From the NCBI GenBank assembly GCA_964019425.1, contig OZ025817.1, positions 310,001 to 374,000 of the forward strand: DNA of 64,000 bases. Direction: 5' to 3'. This document shows, in pieces, positions 1-8,984 of this stretch (position 1 is the first letter of the stretch; the number at the start of each line of letters is the position of its first letter). A program made the translations under genes and the position numbers. Below the pieces are notes generated by a model, which saw only the letters and a list, made by a program, of their open reading frames with translations, did no database searches and had not been told where the DNA came from. This DNA comes from Flectonema sp. DT1601 (Eukaryota; Euglenozoa; Diplonemea; Diplonemida; Diplonemidae).

Positions 1-365
1 CCTGGGTCCGTGAGCTGCAGCCCACAGTTTGTGCACTTGCCTTGCACAATGGAATCTTGGTACAATAGTCCATCATCGCTGCTGTCATCACTTCCAATCT
101 CGAAGTCCGTCAATATTTCTTCTTGGAAGTCAAACACTGTTGCAACTGCAGTGGTAGTTGGTGTTACCCTACTGCCTCGTGCAAACTTGCTGGGTGGTTT
201 TGGCAAGCTCCGACCAAAGTCGAAGTCCATCAATCTTGCCAGTGCAGGGGTCTGTTGTACACTTTGGACCCTGCTGCCTCGTGTAAACATGCTGGGTGGC
301 TTTGGTGCACTCCTTGGCAAGTCCATCAACATTACTACTGGCTTGTTAGCTGGTTTGTCAGGCAT
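1..365 (-). CDS. Hypothetical protein, N-terminal part, runs off left edge
   Basis: The minus strand is open from an ATG at 365 to the window edge (121 codons). The encoded stretch is protein-like. It has two copies of a short basic motif (PKPPSMFTRGSRV and PKPPSKFARGSRV), each preceded by a leucine-proline-rich segment, then an acidic serine patch (DFEIGSDDSSDDG), then a CTNC cysteine pair at the edge that could be half of a zinc site. A pyrimidine run ending in CAG lies about 16 bases upstream of the ATG on this strand, so the start may be just inside an exon and more coding sequence could lie upstream. The plus-strand ORFs here (10-411) look like shadows. I do not recognise the family. A host gene or a transposon gene are both possible. 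Confidence 0.5.
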   Translation of the reverse strand, partial: MPDKPANKPVVMLMDLPRSAPKPPSMFTRGSRVQSVQQTPALARLMDFDFGRSLPKPPSKFARGSRVTPTTTAVATVFDFQEEILTDFEIGSDDSSDDGLLYQDSIVQGKCTNCGLQLTDP

Positions 366-1213
366 TTTACTTATTATCACTGAAAAAAACAGGTTAATAA
401 AACATTTTTGAATATCAACTTAATGTACAATGTAATAATAAAGTGTGCTACTGACTGATGTTCTGTCCTGTGCCAAAAAAAAAAAAAAAAAAAGAAATTG
501 AAAAAATGGAATTCAAAGATTTTTCTTTTACTTTTATTGGTTAGATGTGACAAAGTGGAAATAACTGCAACAAAACTTAACTATAACAAAAAGACAGCTT
601 GGCACCTAAAATTTTCTCCACTCAGGAATTTATGAAGAGGTCAAGAGATAACTATAAAAAATGTGTTCCCATCTTTTTTAGGAGATCTGTAGCAAAAACC
701 TATAGCAAAAAAAATTGAAAAAATAAAATTTTTCAGAAAATATTATAAAGGAAAATTTTTTTCTGAAGAATTTTTTTTTTACCAAATTGGCAACCATACA
801 CCTAAATTTCAAAACCATACCAAAAAAAAATTTTCATCACATTTTATACTTTAAGAAAATGGTTACCCATCTTTTCTAGACCTGCTTGGGCACAAAAATC
901 CAGCATTTTTCCTTAGGCAAAAATTTTTCTTTGTGTTCAAAAAAAAAAAAAATGAAATTGCTGTAACAAAGGCAAATAACTGCAAAAGTGAAAGAATTAG
1001 AGTGAAAAAAAGATCTGTAGCAAAAAAATTGAAAAAATAAATTTTTCAGAAAATATTATAAAGGAAAATTTTTTTCTGAAGAATTTTTTTTTTACCAAAT
1101 TGGCAACCATACACCCACAATTTCAAAACCATACCACTTACTAACAAAATTTGTACTCTTTTCCTTGCTGTTTTCTTCTTACTAATTTTCCTGGTTGAAA
1201 AACACAAAAAATA
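366..1213. repeat. AT-rich intergenic DNA with a dispersed repeat
   Basis: No gene is visible. The stretch 577-930 recurs at about 2,462-2,690 (shared phrases AAGACAGCTTGGCACC and TTGGCAACCATACACC), and parts of it recur at 1,020-1,130 and 2,820-2,860. The phrase GGCAAATAACTGCA also recurs near 970, 2,407, 2,767 and 3,000, so the region left of the retroelement is built from diverged copies of one unit. Long A and T runs are common. Confidence 0.6.
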
Positions 1214-1295
1214 TGCCGTAACAGGGAATTGAACCCGTGCCACGGCTACCGAATAGACTTAAGGTCGGTGACCATATCCACTCGGCTATGCAGGT
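1214..1295 (-). tRNA. tRNA-like sequence (degenerate, probably tRNA-derived repeat)
   Basis: The minus strand has an A-box-like GCCGAGTGGATATGG and a B-box-like GGGTTCAATTCCC at tRNA spacing, with a longer variable region as in Leu/Ser-type tRNAs. The 5' and 3' acceptor halves do not pair and the anticodon stem is poor, so I treat it as a pseudogene or SINE head. A second copy is at 6,942-7,023 (plus), and both share the same downstream tail (TTTTTCAACCAG and an A-rich stretch). At the position where that copy reads GTA, this one reads TTA. Confidence 0.5.
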
Positions 1296-1949
1296 CCTGG
1301 GATTTTCCATTTTTTATTTATTTAGTCACATCCCCCCCTGTCTTTCCACTTTATTTTTCTTCATTCTGAGCATTTTATAAACCATTCACAACAGGTTTAT
1401 CGAACTGTATCTGCAATGTGTGCGACCCTGGGATGGAAATATAGGAATTTGGTTATATTAATAAGGGAATGACCATCTTCATCCATTTTGTATTGTTAAA
1501 CTAATTAAGACAAAATTAAGAATTGAACTGAGGTTATCGTTCATTACATTATTTTCAATAAAATAGAAATGTGAGAAGAACTACGGGATGGGGAATTTGG
1601 CGGAACGCAAGCCCCCCCCCCCCCCCCCTCTGCCGTATTACCATTCCATTTAATATTAGTATCAAGTTACCCCCTCTGCCGTATTACATTATACCCTGGT
1701 TTTGGTTTCCCAGGGCTCACGATTAATTCAAAATTGAATAACTCGATTCCGTACTGCACTGAATGACAACACGGAAAAAGAGATGTGTATGCAGCTAAGT
1801 TAGAAACATTTATTATAATGTAAAGTATTTACGTCAATCGCAGAGTGTATACCTGCACTAACATTACCTTTAGTCACTGTATCTCAGAACTAATGTTAAA
1901 TTATCGTCTATGATACAAAACATTTGTATTTTACGTACAAACTCGAACA
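1296..1949. other. AT-rich spacer with a C homopolymer
   Basis: No gene is visible. A run of about 17 C occurs at 1,612-1,628. The phrase CCATCTTCATCCATTTTGT near 1,472 matches the start of the 215-bp direct repeats at 6,441 and 7,122. The remainder is unassigned. Confidence 0.4.
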
Positions 1950-2320
1950 GTTAACCCCCCCCCCCAACCCCCCCAAGGGGGGGGAGCCACTAATAAAAGC
2001 CAACCTCTCCCGTACAAAGCCTGCCTGTCCCGTACAAAGTCCAACCTGAAAAACAAATTTGCTACTAATGGATGATTAAGCTGGGAAGAGTGCAAGCCCC
2101 CCCCCCAACCCCCCCCAAGGGGGGGGAGCCACTAATAAAAGCCAACCTCCCCCGTACAAAGTCTGCCTGTCCCGTACAAAGTCTAACTTGCCCCCTCCAA
2201 CCCCCCCCAAGGGGAGCCACTAATAAAAGCCAACCTCTCCCGTACAAAGTCCAACTTGAAAAACAAATTTGCTACTAATGGATGATTAAGCTGGGAAGAG
2301 TGCAAGCCCCCCCCCAAGTT
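1950..2320 (+). repeat. Oligo(C)-AA-oligo(G) hairpin repeats, three or four copies
   Basis: Runs of C, then AA, then C, then AA, then G occur at 1,954-1,984, 2,097-2,127 and 2,190-2,215. The C-then-G part can form a short perfect stem. Each is followed by GAGCCACTAATAAAAG and one or more CCCGTACAAAGT phrases. A fourth truncated copy starts at about 2,302. The same cassette is found at about 8,860-8,945 and 14,918-15,008, where it abuts LSU rRNA sequence. Confidence 0.75.
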
Positions 2321-3023
2321 TACTATTTGTGTAGGAAAGACCCCTTTACCCAAAAAAAAATGAAATCAAAGATTGCTTTTTCAGAATAGTGAGATGTAAC
2401 AGAGTGGCAAATAACTGCAAAAGTGAAAGAATTTATTTATTAAAACCCAAATTGTCTAAACTGTAACAAAAAGACAGCTTGGCACCTAAAATTTATTAAA
2501 AAGGAAAAAATTATTTCAAAAAAAAAAAATTTGCTAAATTGGCAACCATACACCTAAATTTCAAAACCATACCAAAAAAATTTTTTCATCACATTTTATA
2601 CTTTAAGAAAATGGTTACCCATCTTTTCTAGACCTGCCCGGGCGCAAAAATCCAGCATTTTTCCTTAGGCAAAATTTTTTCTTACATTTCTTACTTACTT
2701 CCTACTGAAGAAAATTGGCAGCTTAAATTTGCCCAGAAGTGCTACATAAGCATTGGTAGTGGAAAGGTGGCAAATAACTGCAAAAATGAATGGGATTATT
2801 TATTACAACCCAAATTGTCTAAACCATAACAAAAAGACAGCTTGGCACCAACTAAAATCTTCCTTCCACCTAGAATTTGTGAAGGCTTTTCAAGACCGAT
2901 AGGTTGAGAGATAACCATAAAAAAGGTGTACCCATGTTTTTTTGGAGGTGAGTGGCGCAAAAAGCAGTAAAAAATAAAAAAAAAAAATTTCATGACAAAG
3001 GCAAATAACTGCAGAAAAGCAAG
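2321..3023. repeat. AT-rich repeats left of the retroelement
   Basis: Two diverged units (about 2,400-2,700 and 2,760-3,010) share GGCAAATAACTGCAAAA, CCCAAATTGTCTAAAC and AAAAAGACAGCTTGGCACC. They resemble the block at 577-1,000. They may be the 5' non-coding part of the adjacent retroelement or an older repeat. No gene is visible. Confidence 0.5.
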
Positions 3024-4058
3024 TTGTTAGAAGAAGTAGTATCTGTTCCAGACCGAATAATAGAGATGGGAGAGAAAATAAGGAGTTCGGAAGGCGCCGA
3101 GGTTTCAACTCTATTTGGAAGCCTGATGAAAAATCAAATAGAAGATCAGGTGAGGAGAATCCAAAAAGGACGGAACAAAGAGTTCACATCGGATCTGAAC
3201 GATTCGTTGCTGACACTGGAGCGGATAGCAGGGAGGATATGGGCTCAAAGTACGATGCGCAACAGGCAGTGTCTTTGGGACCGACTGCTGATTTGGGTAG
3301 AACGGAACGACGTCCCGGTAAACCAGGATACGGTAGCGTTATTTGTGACGGCGACGAAGGTGTCAAAGCAGGGAATGCTAGCGTACGCCAAAGCCTTTTC
3401 AGGAATGCTAAAGAGAATGGGATTGGCGAACGAGACATTGAAACAATTAGCAGCGGCGTTGAGAGCAGACGGAGCGGCGATTCCGTTGGAACAAGCAAAA
3501 CCAATAGATCGCCCCAGCTTGATTGCATGGTCGATGAGACAAGATGTGAACCTAAGGACTGGTTTACTGATCGCGTGGAAGACGGCAGCAAGATGGGGAG
3601 AAGTATGGAAACTGGGGAAGCAGAATTTTATTTCCATTTCTGCGAAGGAAATAGTTGTAGACTGGTGGGATGTCCCGAAGGGGCGAAGGGAAGATCCATT
3701 CAGGCCGTCCAGATGGGTAGTGATAAAGGGATTTCTTACTCTGGAGATTGCACAGGGTCTGCAGGTGATGGGAGATTTCGTGAGTCTTACAAAGGTGACG
3801 ACGAGAGGTCTCGATGCAATGTGGAAGAAGGAAAAGGGCATGGAAAAATATTCAGCCCACTCAATAAAAAGGGGCGCGATTTCTCATATAATGGGATTAA
3901 TGTCGATCGGCGAAGTAGTCGACGAGATTGTGTTGGGAAGGCTGCTGAAGCATTCATCGAAGAACGATCCGTTCTCAGCAGTCACGATAAGATATGGAGG
4001 AAACCCAGTGGACATGGCTCATGCGCTGAGAACGAGCGAAATAACAAACTTGTTGTGA
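3024..4058 (+). pseudogene. Tyrosine recombinase of the YR retroelement
   Basis: About 344 residues. The C-terminal half has the tyrosine-recombinase signature: an arginine in TAARWGEVWKLG (box I), HSIKRGA (box II, H-x-x-R-like), and a candidate catalytic tyrosine in TIRYGGN after LLKHSS. In this family the enzyme is thought to integrate a circular DNA intermediate, so no integrase of the DDE type is expected. The N-terminal third is charged and helical, as in DIRS-group recombinases. Recorded as part of a broken element. Confidence 0.7.
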
Positions 4059-5482
4059 GGAAGCATAATATATGTAGAAGACCAAAGCGGTCGAGGCTGC
4101 CGGTGACAGCGCAGGAAAAGGAATCGCCATTGCATGTAACGAAAATAGAACCGATGTCAATTTCATTTATTAAGGGGCGGATGTCGCAAAAGCGACTAGA
4201 AAGATTTAATTTTGTGTGGGATTTAACATTTTACCCAAAGAGAGTAAGCCGCAATAGCAGTTTCACAGGTTCGCCTGAAGTTCATCATTTTACTCCTCTT
4301 GATTTATCTTCTGATTTAGATGTGTTTACTCTTGGAAGTACTTTCTCTCGTTCACATGCTGAGCTGTTAGTAGCAAACGGAATTGCAAATAGGGCATCAA
4401 AGGGAGAAGTTTTTAATAATGTTCCGTTCACTGTTATTGAACAGAAGCCGACTGGTATGCGTCAGAGGTTTATACTCTGGACTAAGCAGGCCAATGAATT
4501 ACTGGTGAAGAAAGGATATGTTGCTGATGTTCCTCTTGAACACATATCCAGGTACTTGGATGCATCCTTGACTGAATGCGCAAGTGGTAGAGATTTCAGA
4601 ACTGGTTTTTACCAGGTCGAGATACCGCTTGATGCAAGGAAGTATTTCAGATTCAAGACCGATGACGATCACTGGTATGAGCTCTCAAGACTGCCGATGG
4701 GTCATTCATGTGCCCCAGAAATAATGCATAGTCTAGCAGCAACCATAGCTGGTCATCCAGACTACGTGAAGTCGGAATTAGCAATTAACGATGTCAGAAT
4801 CGATGTTTGGATTGACAACATTCGATACTCTGGGTCAAGAGAGAATACTGAAACTAGAACCAAAGAGCTTGATGAAGTTGCAACTAAAGCATCAGCAACT
4901 TGGAAACAAGCCGACTCGTTTGATTTGTCAGCAAGTTATGACTTTCTTGGTGTTCAGTTCGATCACTTGCGGAATTCGGTTGTAATTGCTGACAGGTTGA
5001 AGAAGAAAATTTTTGGTGCCAGACTTTCAAAAATCACAGCAAGTGAATTGGAGTCGTTAATGGGAAGGTTAATGCATGCCTCTGCTGTGTCAGGAGTATC
5101 GCCAGGTAGGTTTTGGTTCTCACTTAAGTTTATTAGAAGAATCATAAACAAAATCAACCGAGGCATTGTTAGTTTGGACAGTCTGGTTTCGGTACCTAGA
5201 TCGATTCAATTAGAATTAGAGAAGTGGATTAATGGTGCTTCAACAGAGCGGATTATTAATAAAAAAGTGTCTTCGAAGATGAGAATGCTTACAGTTTTTG
5301 TTGATGCTTCGTTGGAAGGTTGGGGAGGTGTAATTGTCGAACCGTCTGGAGAATTAACTGTAGTAGGAGATGTTTGGAAGAAGGAAAAGGGTCTTCATAT
5401 AAATGTATTAGAAGCAAAAGCATTGTTGAACACATTAAGGGCATTGGACAATCGCAGTTTAGGAAAATTAAAACTTGATATA
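4059..5482 (+). pseudogene. Reverse transcriptase-RNase H region of the YR retroelement
   Basis: The frame is open back into the recombinase ORF, so its true start is unclear. Reverse transcriptase features are GRDFRTGFYQVEIPLD, LSRLPMGHSCAPEIMHSL, and DVWIDNIRYSG at the position of the usual YxDD box. RNase H begins with TVFVDASLEGWGGVIVE and VLEAKALLNTL. The family copies its RNA through a circular DNA intermediate. The region ends where a TIR element is inserted. Confidence 0.75.
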
Positions 5483-5929
5483 CTGTAAAGGGAAATATTC
5501 TCGCGGGGAAATATTCTTGCGGGGAAATATTCCCGCAGGGAAATATTCTCGCGGATTTGGAGATTTTTTTTTTTACTCGCGGGTTTTTCCCCACAAGAAT
5601 ATTTCCCTGCCACAGTGGATTTTTGCAAAAGTCAGTCAGTTGATAAAGAATCTAAGAAATCTTTGTGCTTCTATTGAGTGTCAGGTAGAACAAAGCATTA
5701 TTACCAAGCAAACACAATAAAAAACAACCATACTGCACAACAAAAATAAGTTTTGCTGAAACTTTCCTTCATAGCACACATATTTTCTTCACAAAAAGGA
5801 ACAAAAAAAAATGGCTGGAAAAAAAGTATGCTTGCAGGGAAATATTCCTGCGGGGAAATATTCTCGCGGATTTAGAAAAAATAATAAAAACTCGCGGGTT
5901 TTTCCCCACAAGAATATTTCCCTTTACAG
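5483..5929 (+). mobile_element. Small TIR element (MITE-like), TA-flanked, inserted in the retroelement
   Basis: Perfect inverted ends of about 19 bp (left from 5,483, right ending at 5,929), each bordered by TA, the target duplication typical of Tc1/mariner-like and several other DNA transposon groups. Inside each end are tandem copies of a roughly 17-bp phrase GGGGAAATATTC followed by YYGC. No ORF encodes a transposase, so it is non-autonomous. A partial copy of the right end lies at 7,679 and a related element at 35,019-35,556. Confidence 0.8.
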
Positions 5930-6440
5930 TAATAAAAAAAAAAAAAAAAAAAAGAGCATCTCCCTGCTATCCCCATATCCCCACAATAAGGAGTTGAATT
6001 TCCAGGTGAGATTTGGACTGTTAGCTTTTGGCTAAGGCCCTCCCTGAAGAGCAAGAACAAAAAAACTACTCACACCTGAAGAAAACATACACAAAGAACA
6101 CACTGTAAGCTGTGTGTGTATTTTGTGTTTGTCACAACAGGAGAGAAAAGAAAGAATGTCAAGGTTGGTCACCTTGCCTATCAACGCACAACATTGGTAG
6201 TCTCTACTAGACCCTGAGTGATCCCACTGGATCTCTCATCGTTCATAGTACCCTGTGTGAAGTTATAAAATCAAAGGTAAACTATGAACTACAAATGACT
6301 TAGCCTGTGAATTTCGATAAGTGGGAAGTAACGGACTGGGAGCTTTTGGCTCCTGCCCTATTCCCGATGTAAACTTTCTTTTTATTTTTATTTTTTTTTT
6401 TAACAGGCCCAAAGGGCGACAATGATGGTTGCTGACCAAG
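5930..6440. repeat. Repeat fragments between retroelement pieces
   Basis: After a poly(A) run comes a short piece of repeat C (GAGCATCTCCCTGCTATCC, about 5,953), then a fragment of repeat A (about 5,992-6,295), then a minus-strand copy of the cassette with AGGAGCCAAAAGCTCC (about 6,298-6,390). Their boundaries are abrupt, as expected for serial insertion or template switching. No gene is visible. Confidence 0.65.
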
Positions 6441-6655
6441 GAATAACCATCTTCATCCATTTTGTGATATGACTTGATAAAATAAAGAATATTAATTTCA
6501 CAGAGGAAACAAATTAAACAAATACTCACTAACGTCGGGGTAATGTTACATTCTTCGAGAGGTCGATTACTAAGACTTTGAAAAGCACCGAGGCAAGAGG
6601 TGCAACAAGCCATACAAAAGGGTAAACAATTAGAGGACCTCAGGAAGAAACACCC
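6441..6655. repeat. 215-bp direct repeat, copy 1
   Basis: Nearly identical to 7,122-7,336, 681 bp to the right in the same orientation. Copy 2 is close to the RNase H fragment of the retroelement. Ngaro/VIPER-type elements carry split direct repeats (B1-A2-B2) at their 3' side, and these two repeats with 466 bp between them fit that pattern, but I could not match an A1 copy convincingly. Confidence 0.75.
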
Positions 6656-6941
6656 AGGGTGGGAGGGTGGGAAAAAGATTAAAGTTTAAGTAAGTTCAAT
6701 GAGGATTAAGCAAAATTTGCTAAGGAAAGGAATTAATGTTTTAATTAATAATGTACTGATACAGAATAACATCTCAAACATAGTGATCACTTATGCAACG
6801 AGAGCTAAAAGATCGATATAGACATTCCTAATCCAAAGACTAGGGTGCAGAGTGCATTTCAGCTAAGGGAGGACCTTTTCCATTTTTCGTTCCGTTAGGA
6901 CAGAAGAGTAATAAGTATAGAATAATTTTCGACGTACCAGA
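6656..6941. other. AT-rich spacer between the direct repeats
   Basis: No gene or recognised repeat. It could be the A2-type segment of the retroelement's split repeats. Confidence 0.3.
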
Positions 6942-7023
6942 GCCTGCATAGCCGAGTGGATATGGTCGTCGACCGTAGATCGCTTGGGTAGCCGCGGCAC
7001 GGGTTCGATTCCTGGCGACGGCA
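6942..7023 (+). tRNA. tRNA-like sequence (degenerate), GTA at the anticodon position
   Basis: It shares its 5' half with 1,214-1,295 (CCTGCATAGCCGAGTGG) and has a B box GGGTTCGATTCC. The loop CCGTAGA would give a Tyr-type GTA anticodon, but position 33 is C, the acceptor halves pair at only about four of seven positions, and the anticodon stem is weak. Probably a tRNA-derived repeat. Its tail (TTTTTCAACCAG, then A-rich) is also present downstream of the first copy. Confidence 0.5.
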
Positions 7024-7121
7024 CAATTTTTGGGTTTTTCAACCAGAAAATTATTAAGAAGAAAACAGTAAGGAAAGGGCACAAAATTGGACTTAGTGAT
7101 CATTCCCTGAGTAAACTGAGA

Positions 7122-7336
7122 GAATAACCATCTTCATCCATTTTGTGATATGACTTGATAAAATAAAGAATATTAATTTCACAGAGGAAACAAATTAAAC
7201 AAATACTCACTAACGTCGGGGTAATGTTACATTCTTCGAGAGGTCGATTACTAAGACTTTGAAAAGCACCGAGGCAAGAGGTGCAACAAGCCATACAAAA
7301 GGGTAAACAATTAGAGGACCTCAGGAAGAAACACCC
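7122..7336. repeat. 215-bp direct repeat, copy 2
   Basis: Copy of 6,441-6,655. It lies about 95 bp from the end of the RNase H fragment, on the fragment's downstream side, which favours its being a terminal repeat of the retroelement. Confidence 0.75.
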
Positions 7337-7429
7337 CAACGCCAGTAAAACCAAATTAATGTAATTAATGTAAATAGAGTTAGATATATTATAATAATAT
7401 TAGTATAATTTTGAATAACGCCGAGTTCA

Positions 7430-7676
7430 AGTCTTAAAGAATGACCCCACCGCTTGTAGAACCTTTGTATGAATTGCTTCTGAAGAAAGCTTACCAAGAG
7501 CAATTCGTGAGGGGCCATCTGCCGGGTTGAGAGCAGATCTAATGTATTTAATTGTAAATTCCAGTCTTCTGATTGTCAACCAGTCGGATACAGCTAAAAC
7601 TAGATCGTTCAAAATCTTATTCTTGAGACATTGTTTCTTTCGAACTGCTCCCATTACAGATGTATTGTCCACCCTT
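7430..7676 (-). pseudogene. RNase H fragment of the YR retroelement, opposite strand
   Basis: The minus strand reads VDNTSVMGAVRK, then SDWLTIRRLEFTIKYIRS and LNPADGPSRI, the C-terminal RNase H/connection signature of YR and LTR-type polymerases. It starts beside an end of the same TIR element that interrupts the RT region at 5,483. The simplest reading is that the retroelement carried the TIR element and was then rearranged by inversion. Fossil. Confidence 0.75.
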
Positions 7677-7678
7677 AC

Positions 7679-7840
7679 TGTAAAGGGAAATATTCTTGTG
7701 GGGAAAAACCCGCGAGTTTTTCTCATTTTTCCTAAATCCGCGAGAATATTTCCCCGCGAGAATATTTCCCTGCTAACAAACATTTTGCCCAGCCATTTTT
7801 TTTTTCCCCTTGTGAAAGAAAAGGTGTGAAAATACAATAA
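7679..7840 (-). mobile_element. Partial TIR element (one end only)
   Basis: Begins next to TA at 7,677-7,678 and matches the right end of the 5,483-5,929 element in inverted orientation, including the CCCGCGAG and GGGAAATATTC phrases and part of the interior. I see no matching second end before 8,160, so the copy is truncated or rearranged. Confidence 0.65.
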
Positions 7841-8048
7841 ACTAGGAAAATTTATTTAGTGCAGTTATATTTTATTGGTGTGCTGTAAGTAGAAAAATAT
7901 AATTAGAAGTGAACATATAAATTGAATCATTCAAATTGCTGTGAGGGAACTTATACAAAAGAGAGAAGAAAACAAAATTAAAAGTAAATAGAAACAAGCT
8001 AAGGGAATTTATAAAATAGGGAGAAAAATATAGGGGAAAACATAGATT

Positions 8049-8162
8049 TTAATCAATGTTGATAACTTCAGGTCCTACTTCAATTTCAGGTACTTCTTCA
8101 AAATCCTGAACACTGTTAGGATTAGGAACTGAAGAAATTGAAGAATCTGGGTCAGAATTTAG
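8049..8162 (-). pseudogene. Acidic C-terminal protein fragment
   Basis: On the minus strand about 36 codons read as an acidic tail (SSISSVPNPNSVQDFEEVPE, then IEVGPEVINID) ending in TAA at 8,049. The frame is closed just upstream, where a T-rich dispersed repeat begins, so this looks like the last part of a gene cut off by repeat insertion. The family is not recognised. The flanking 7,841-8,048 is AT-rich with nothing recognisable. Confidence 0.3.
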
Positions 8163-8515
8163 TATTCATTTACATTATTTATTTTTTTTTTTTTTTTAAA
8201 TTAATAATCACATTTTGTTCAAAAATATTTCATATTAGAGTAAAAGAAAAAGAAAAAAAAGAAATAAGAGCGAAAAAAAAAAAAAAAAAAACCATTGCTG
8301 GCCCCCTCACCACTCATAGAGGATGAGGAGGCCAGTAAGGCGTCACTCAAATCTATGCCAAGCCTTGGGAACTTGGATTGGGGTTTAGACCATTTACAAT
8401 TAACAATTAACCTGATTAACGTTATGATCTGACGGACATAAACATATCGATAAAATAATACAAACAAAAACGAACAATAAATAATAAATAAGCTAAAAAA
8501 CTAAATAAACAAAGT
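8163..8515 (+). repeat. Dispersed repeat with GGCCAGTAAGGCG core
   Basis: Copies lie at about 8,163-8,515 (+), 18,437-18,655 (-, partial) and 30,050-30,420 (+). Shared phrases are CTCATAGAGGATGAGGAGGCC, CAAATCTATGCCAAGCC and TCTGACGGACATAAACATATCG. In the 30-kb copy the repeat continues into the ORF at 30,443-31,129, so these may be tail copies of an element that carries that gene. Confidence 0.7.
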
Positions 8516-8690
8516 GCTTTTTTATTAATTTTGAAAAAAAAAACAATCAGTTTAGCGTCTTGACCAGGACGGAAAATAGAAAGTGATCGACATAGTCGAT
8601 CGATAAAAAAACAATGATAACATTGTTTATTCTTTTTTTATTTTATTTTAAATTCTTTTTATTTATTTTTTAAGGGAAAACCTCTAATTC
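8516..8690 (-). repeat. Single satellite unit (minus)
   Basis: One hairpin-satellite unit in reverse orientation: CAATCAGTTTAGCGTCTTG, then ATCGACATAGTCGAT, then AACAATGATAACATTGTT. See the array at 11,490-14,410 for the unit description. Confidence 0.75.
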
Positions 8691-8948
8691 AACAAAAATA
8701 GTTTGCGAAATCGCCAACTCCCTACAAAAAAAAGTTGTCCACCAGGACTCGAACTTGACCCAAAAATTTGGCTTGCGGCGGGTTTTTTGTTTTTTAGCCT
8801 ACCAAGCGGGAAGAGTGCAAGGGTGGCTTGCGTCCGCCAAATTCTTGGCGGGACGCAAGCCCCCCCAACCCCCCCAAGGGGGGGGGGGAGCCCCTAATAA
8901 AAGCCCGCCTGTTCCGTACAAAGTCCAACTTGAAAAAACAAATTTGCA
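8691..8948 (+). repeat. Dispersed repeat with C/G hairpin, leading into LSU rRNA sequence
   Basis: Matches 14,735-15,008. It contains GCGAAATCGCCAAC, a B-box-like ACTCGAACTTG, GGCTTGCGTCCGCCAAATTC, and the oligo(C)-AA-oligo(G) hairpin at about 8,862-8,888. Its 3' end (AAACAAATTTGC) is the same as that of the copies at 2 kb, but here it is joined to LSU rRNA. Confidence 0.7.
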
Positions 8949-8952
8949 ACTG

Positions 8953-8984
<32 letters not shown>

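Larger units (their letters stand above)
3024..5482 (+). mobile_element. Tyrosine-recombinase retroelement, broken (VIPER/Ngaro/DIRS group)
   Basis: A fossil retroelement of the tyrosine-recombinase (YR) class. Parts in order are a YR ORF and then a reverse transcriptase-RNase H ORF in a different, overlapping frame. YR upstream of RT is, to my knowledge, the order of trypanosomatid VIPER rather than of Ngaro or typical DIRS. A TIR element is inserted in the RNase H region (5,483), and a further RNase H fragment lies on the opposite strand at 7,430-7,676. The element is therefore broken, with at least two structural breaks. The ORFs are still long, so the copy is probably not very old. Confidence 0.75.

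Noticed and set aside
3184-3841. Minus-strand ORFs under the recombinase
   Set aside because: They are antisense to a well-supported domain and have no recognisable features.
3239-4058. N-terminal part of the long plus ORF that overlaps the recombinase
   Set aside because: Over this stretch the other frame carries the recombinase motifs. This frame is Gly/Ser/Arg/Lys-rich and looks like a shadow until the reverse transcriptase begins.
6942-7023. Functional tRNA-Tyr gene
   Set aside because: C at position 33, weak anticodon stem and unpaired acceptor halves. A second diverged copy shares non-tRNA flanks, which fits a repeat.
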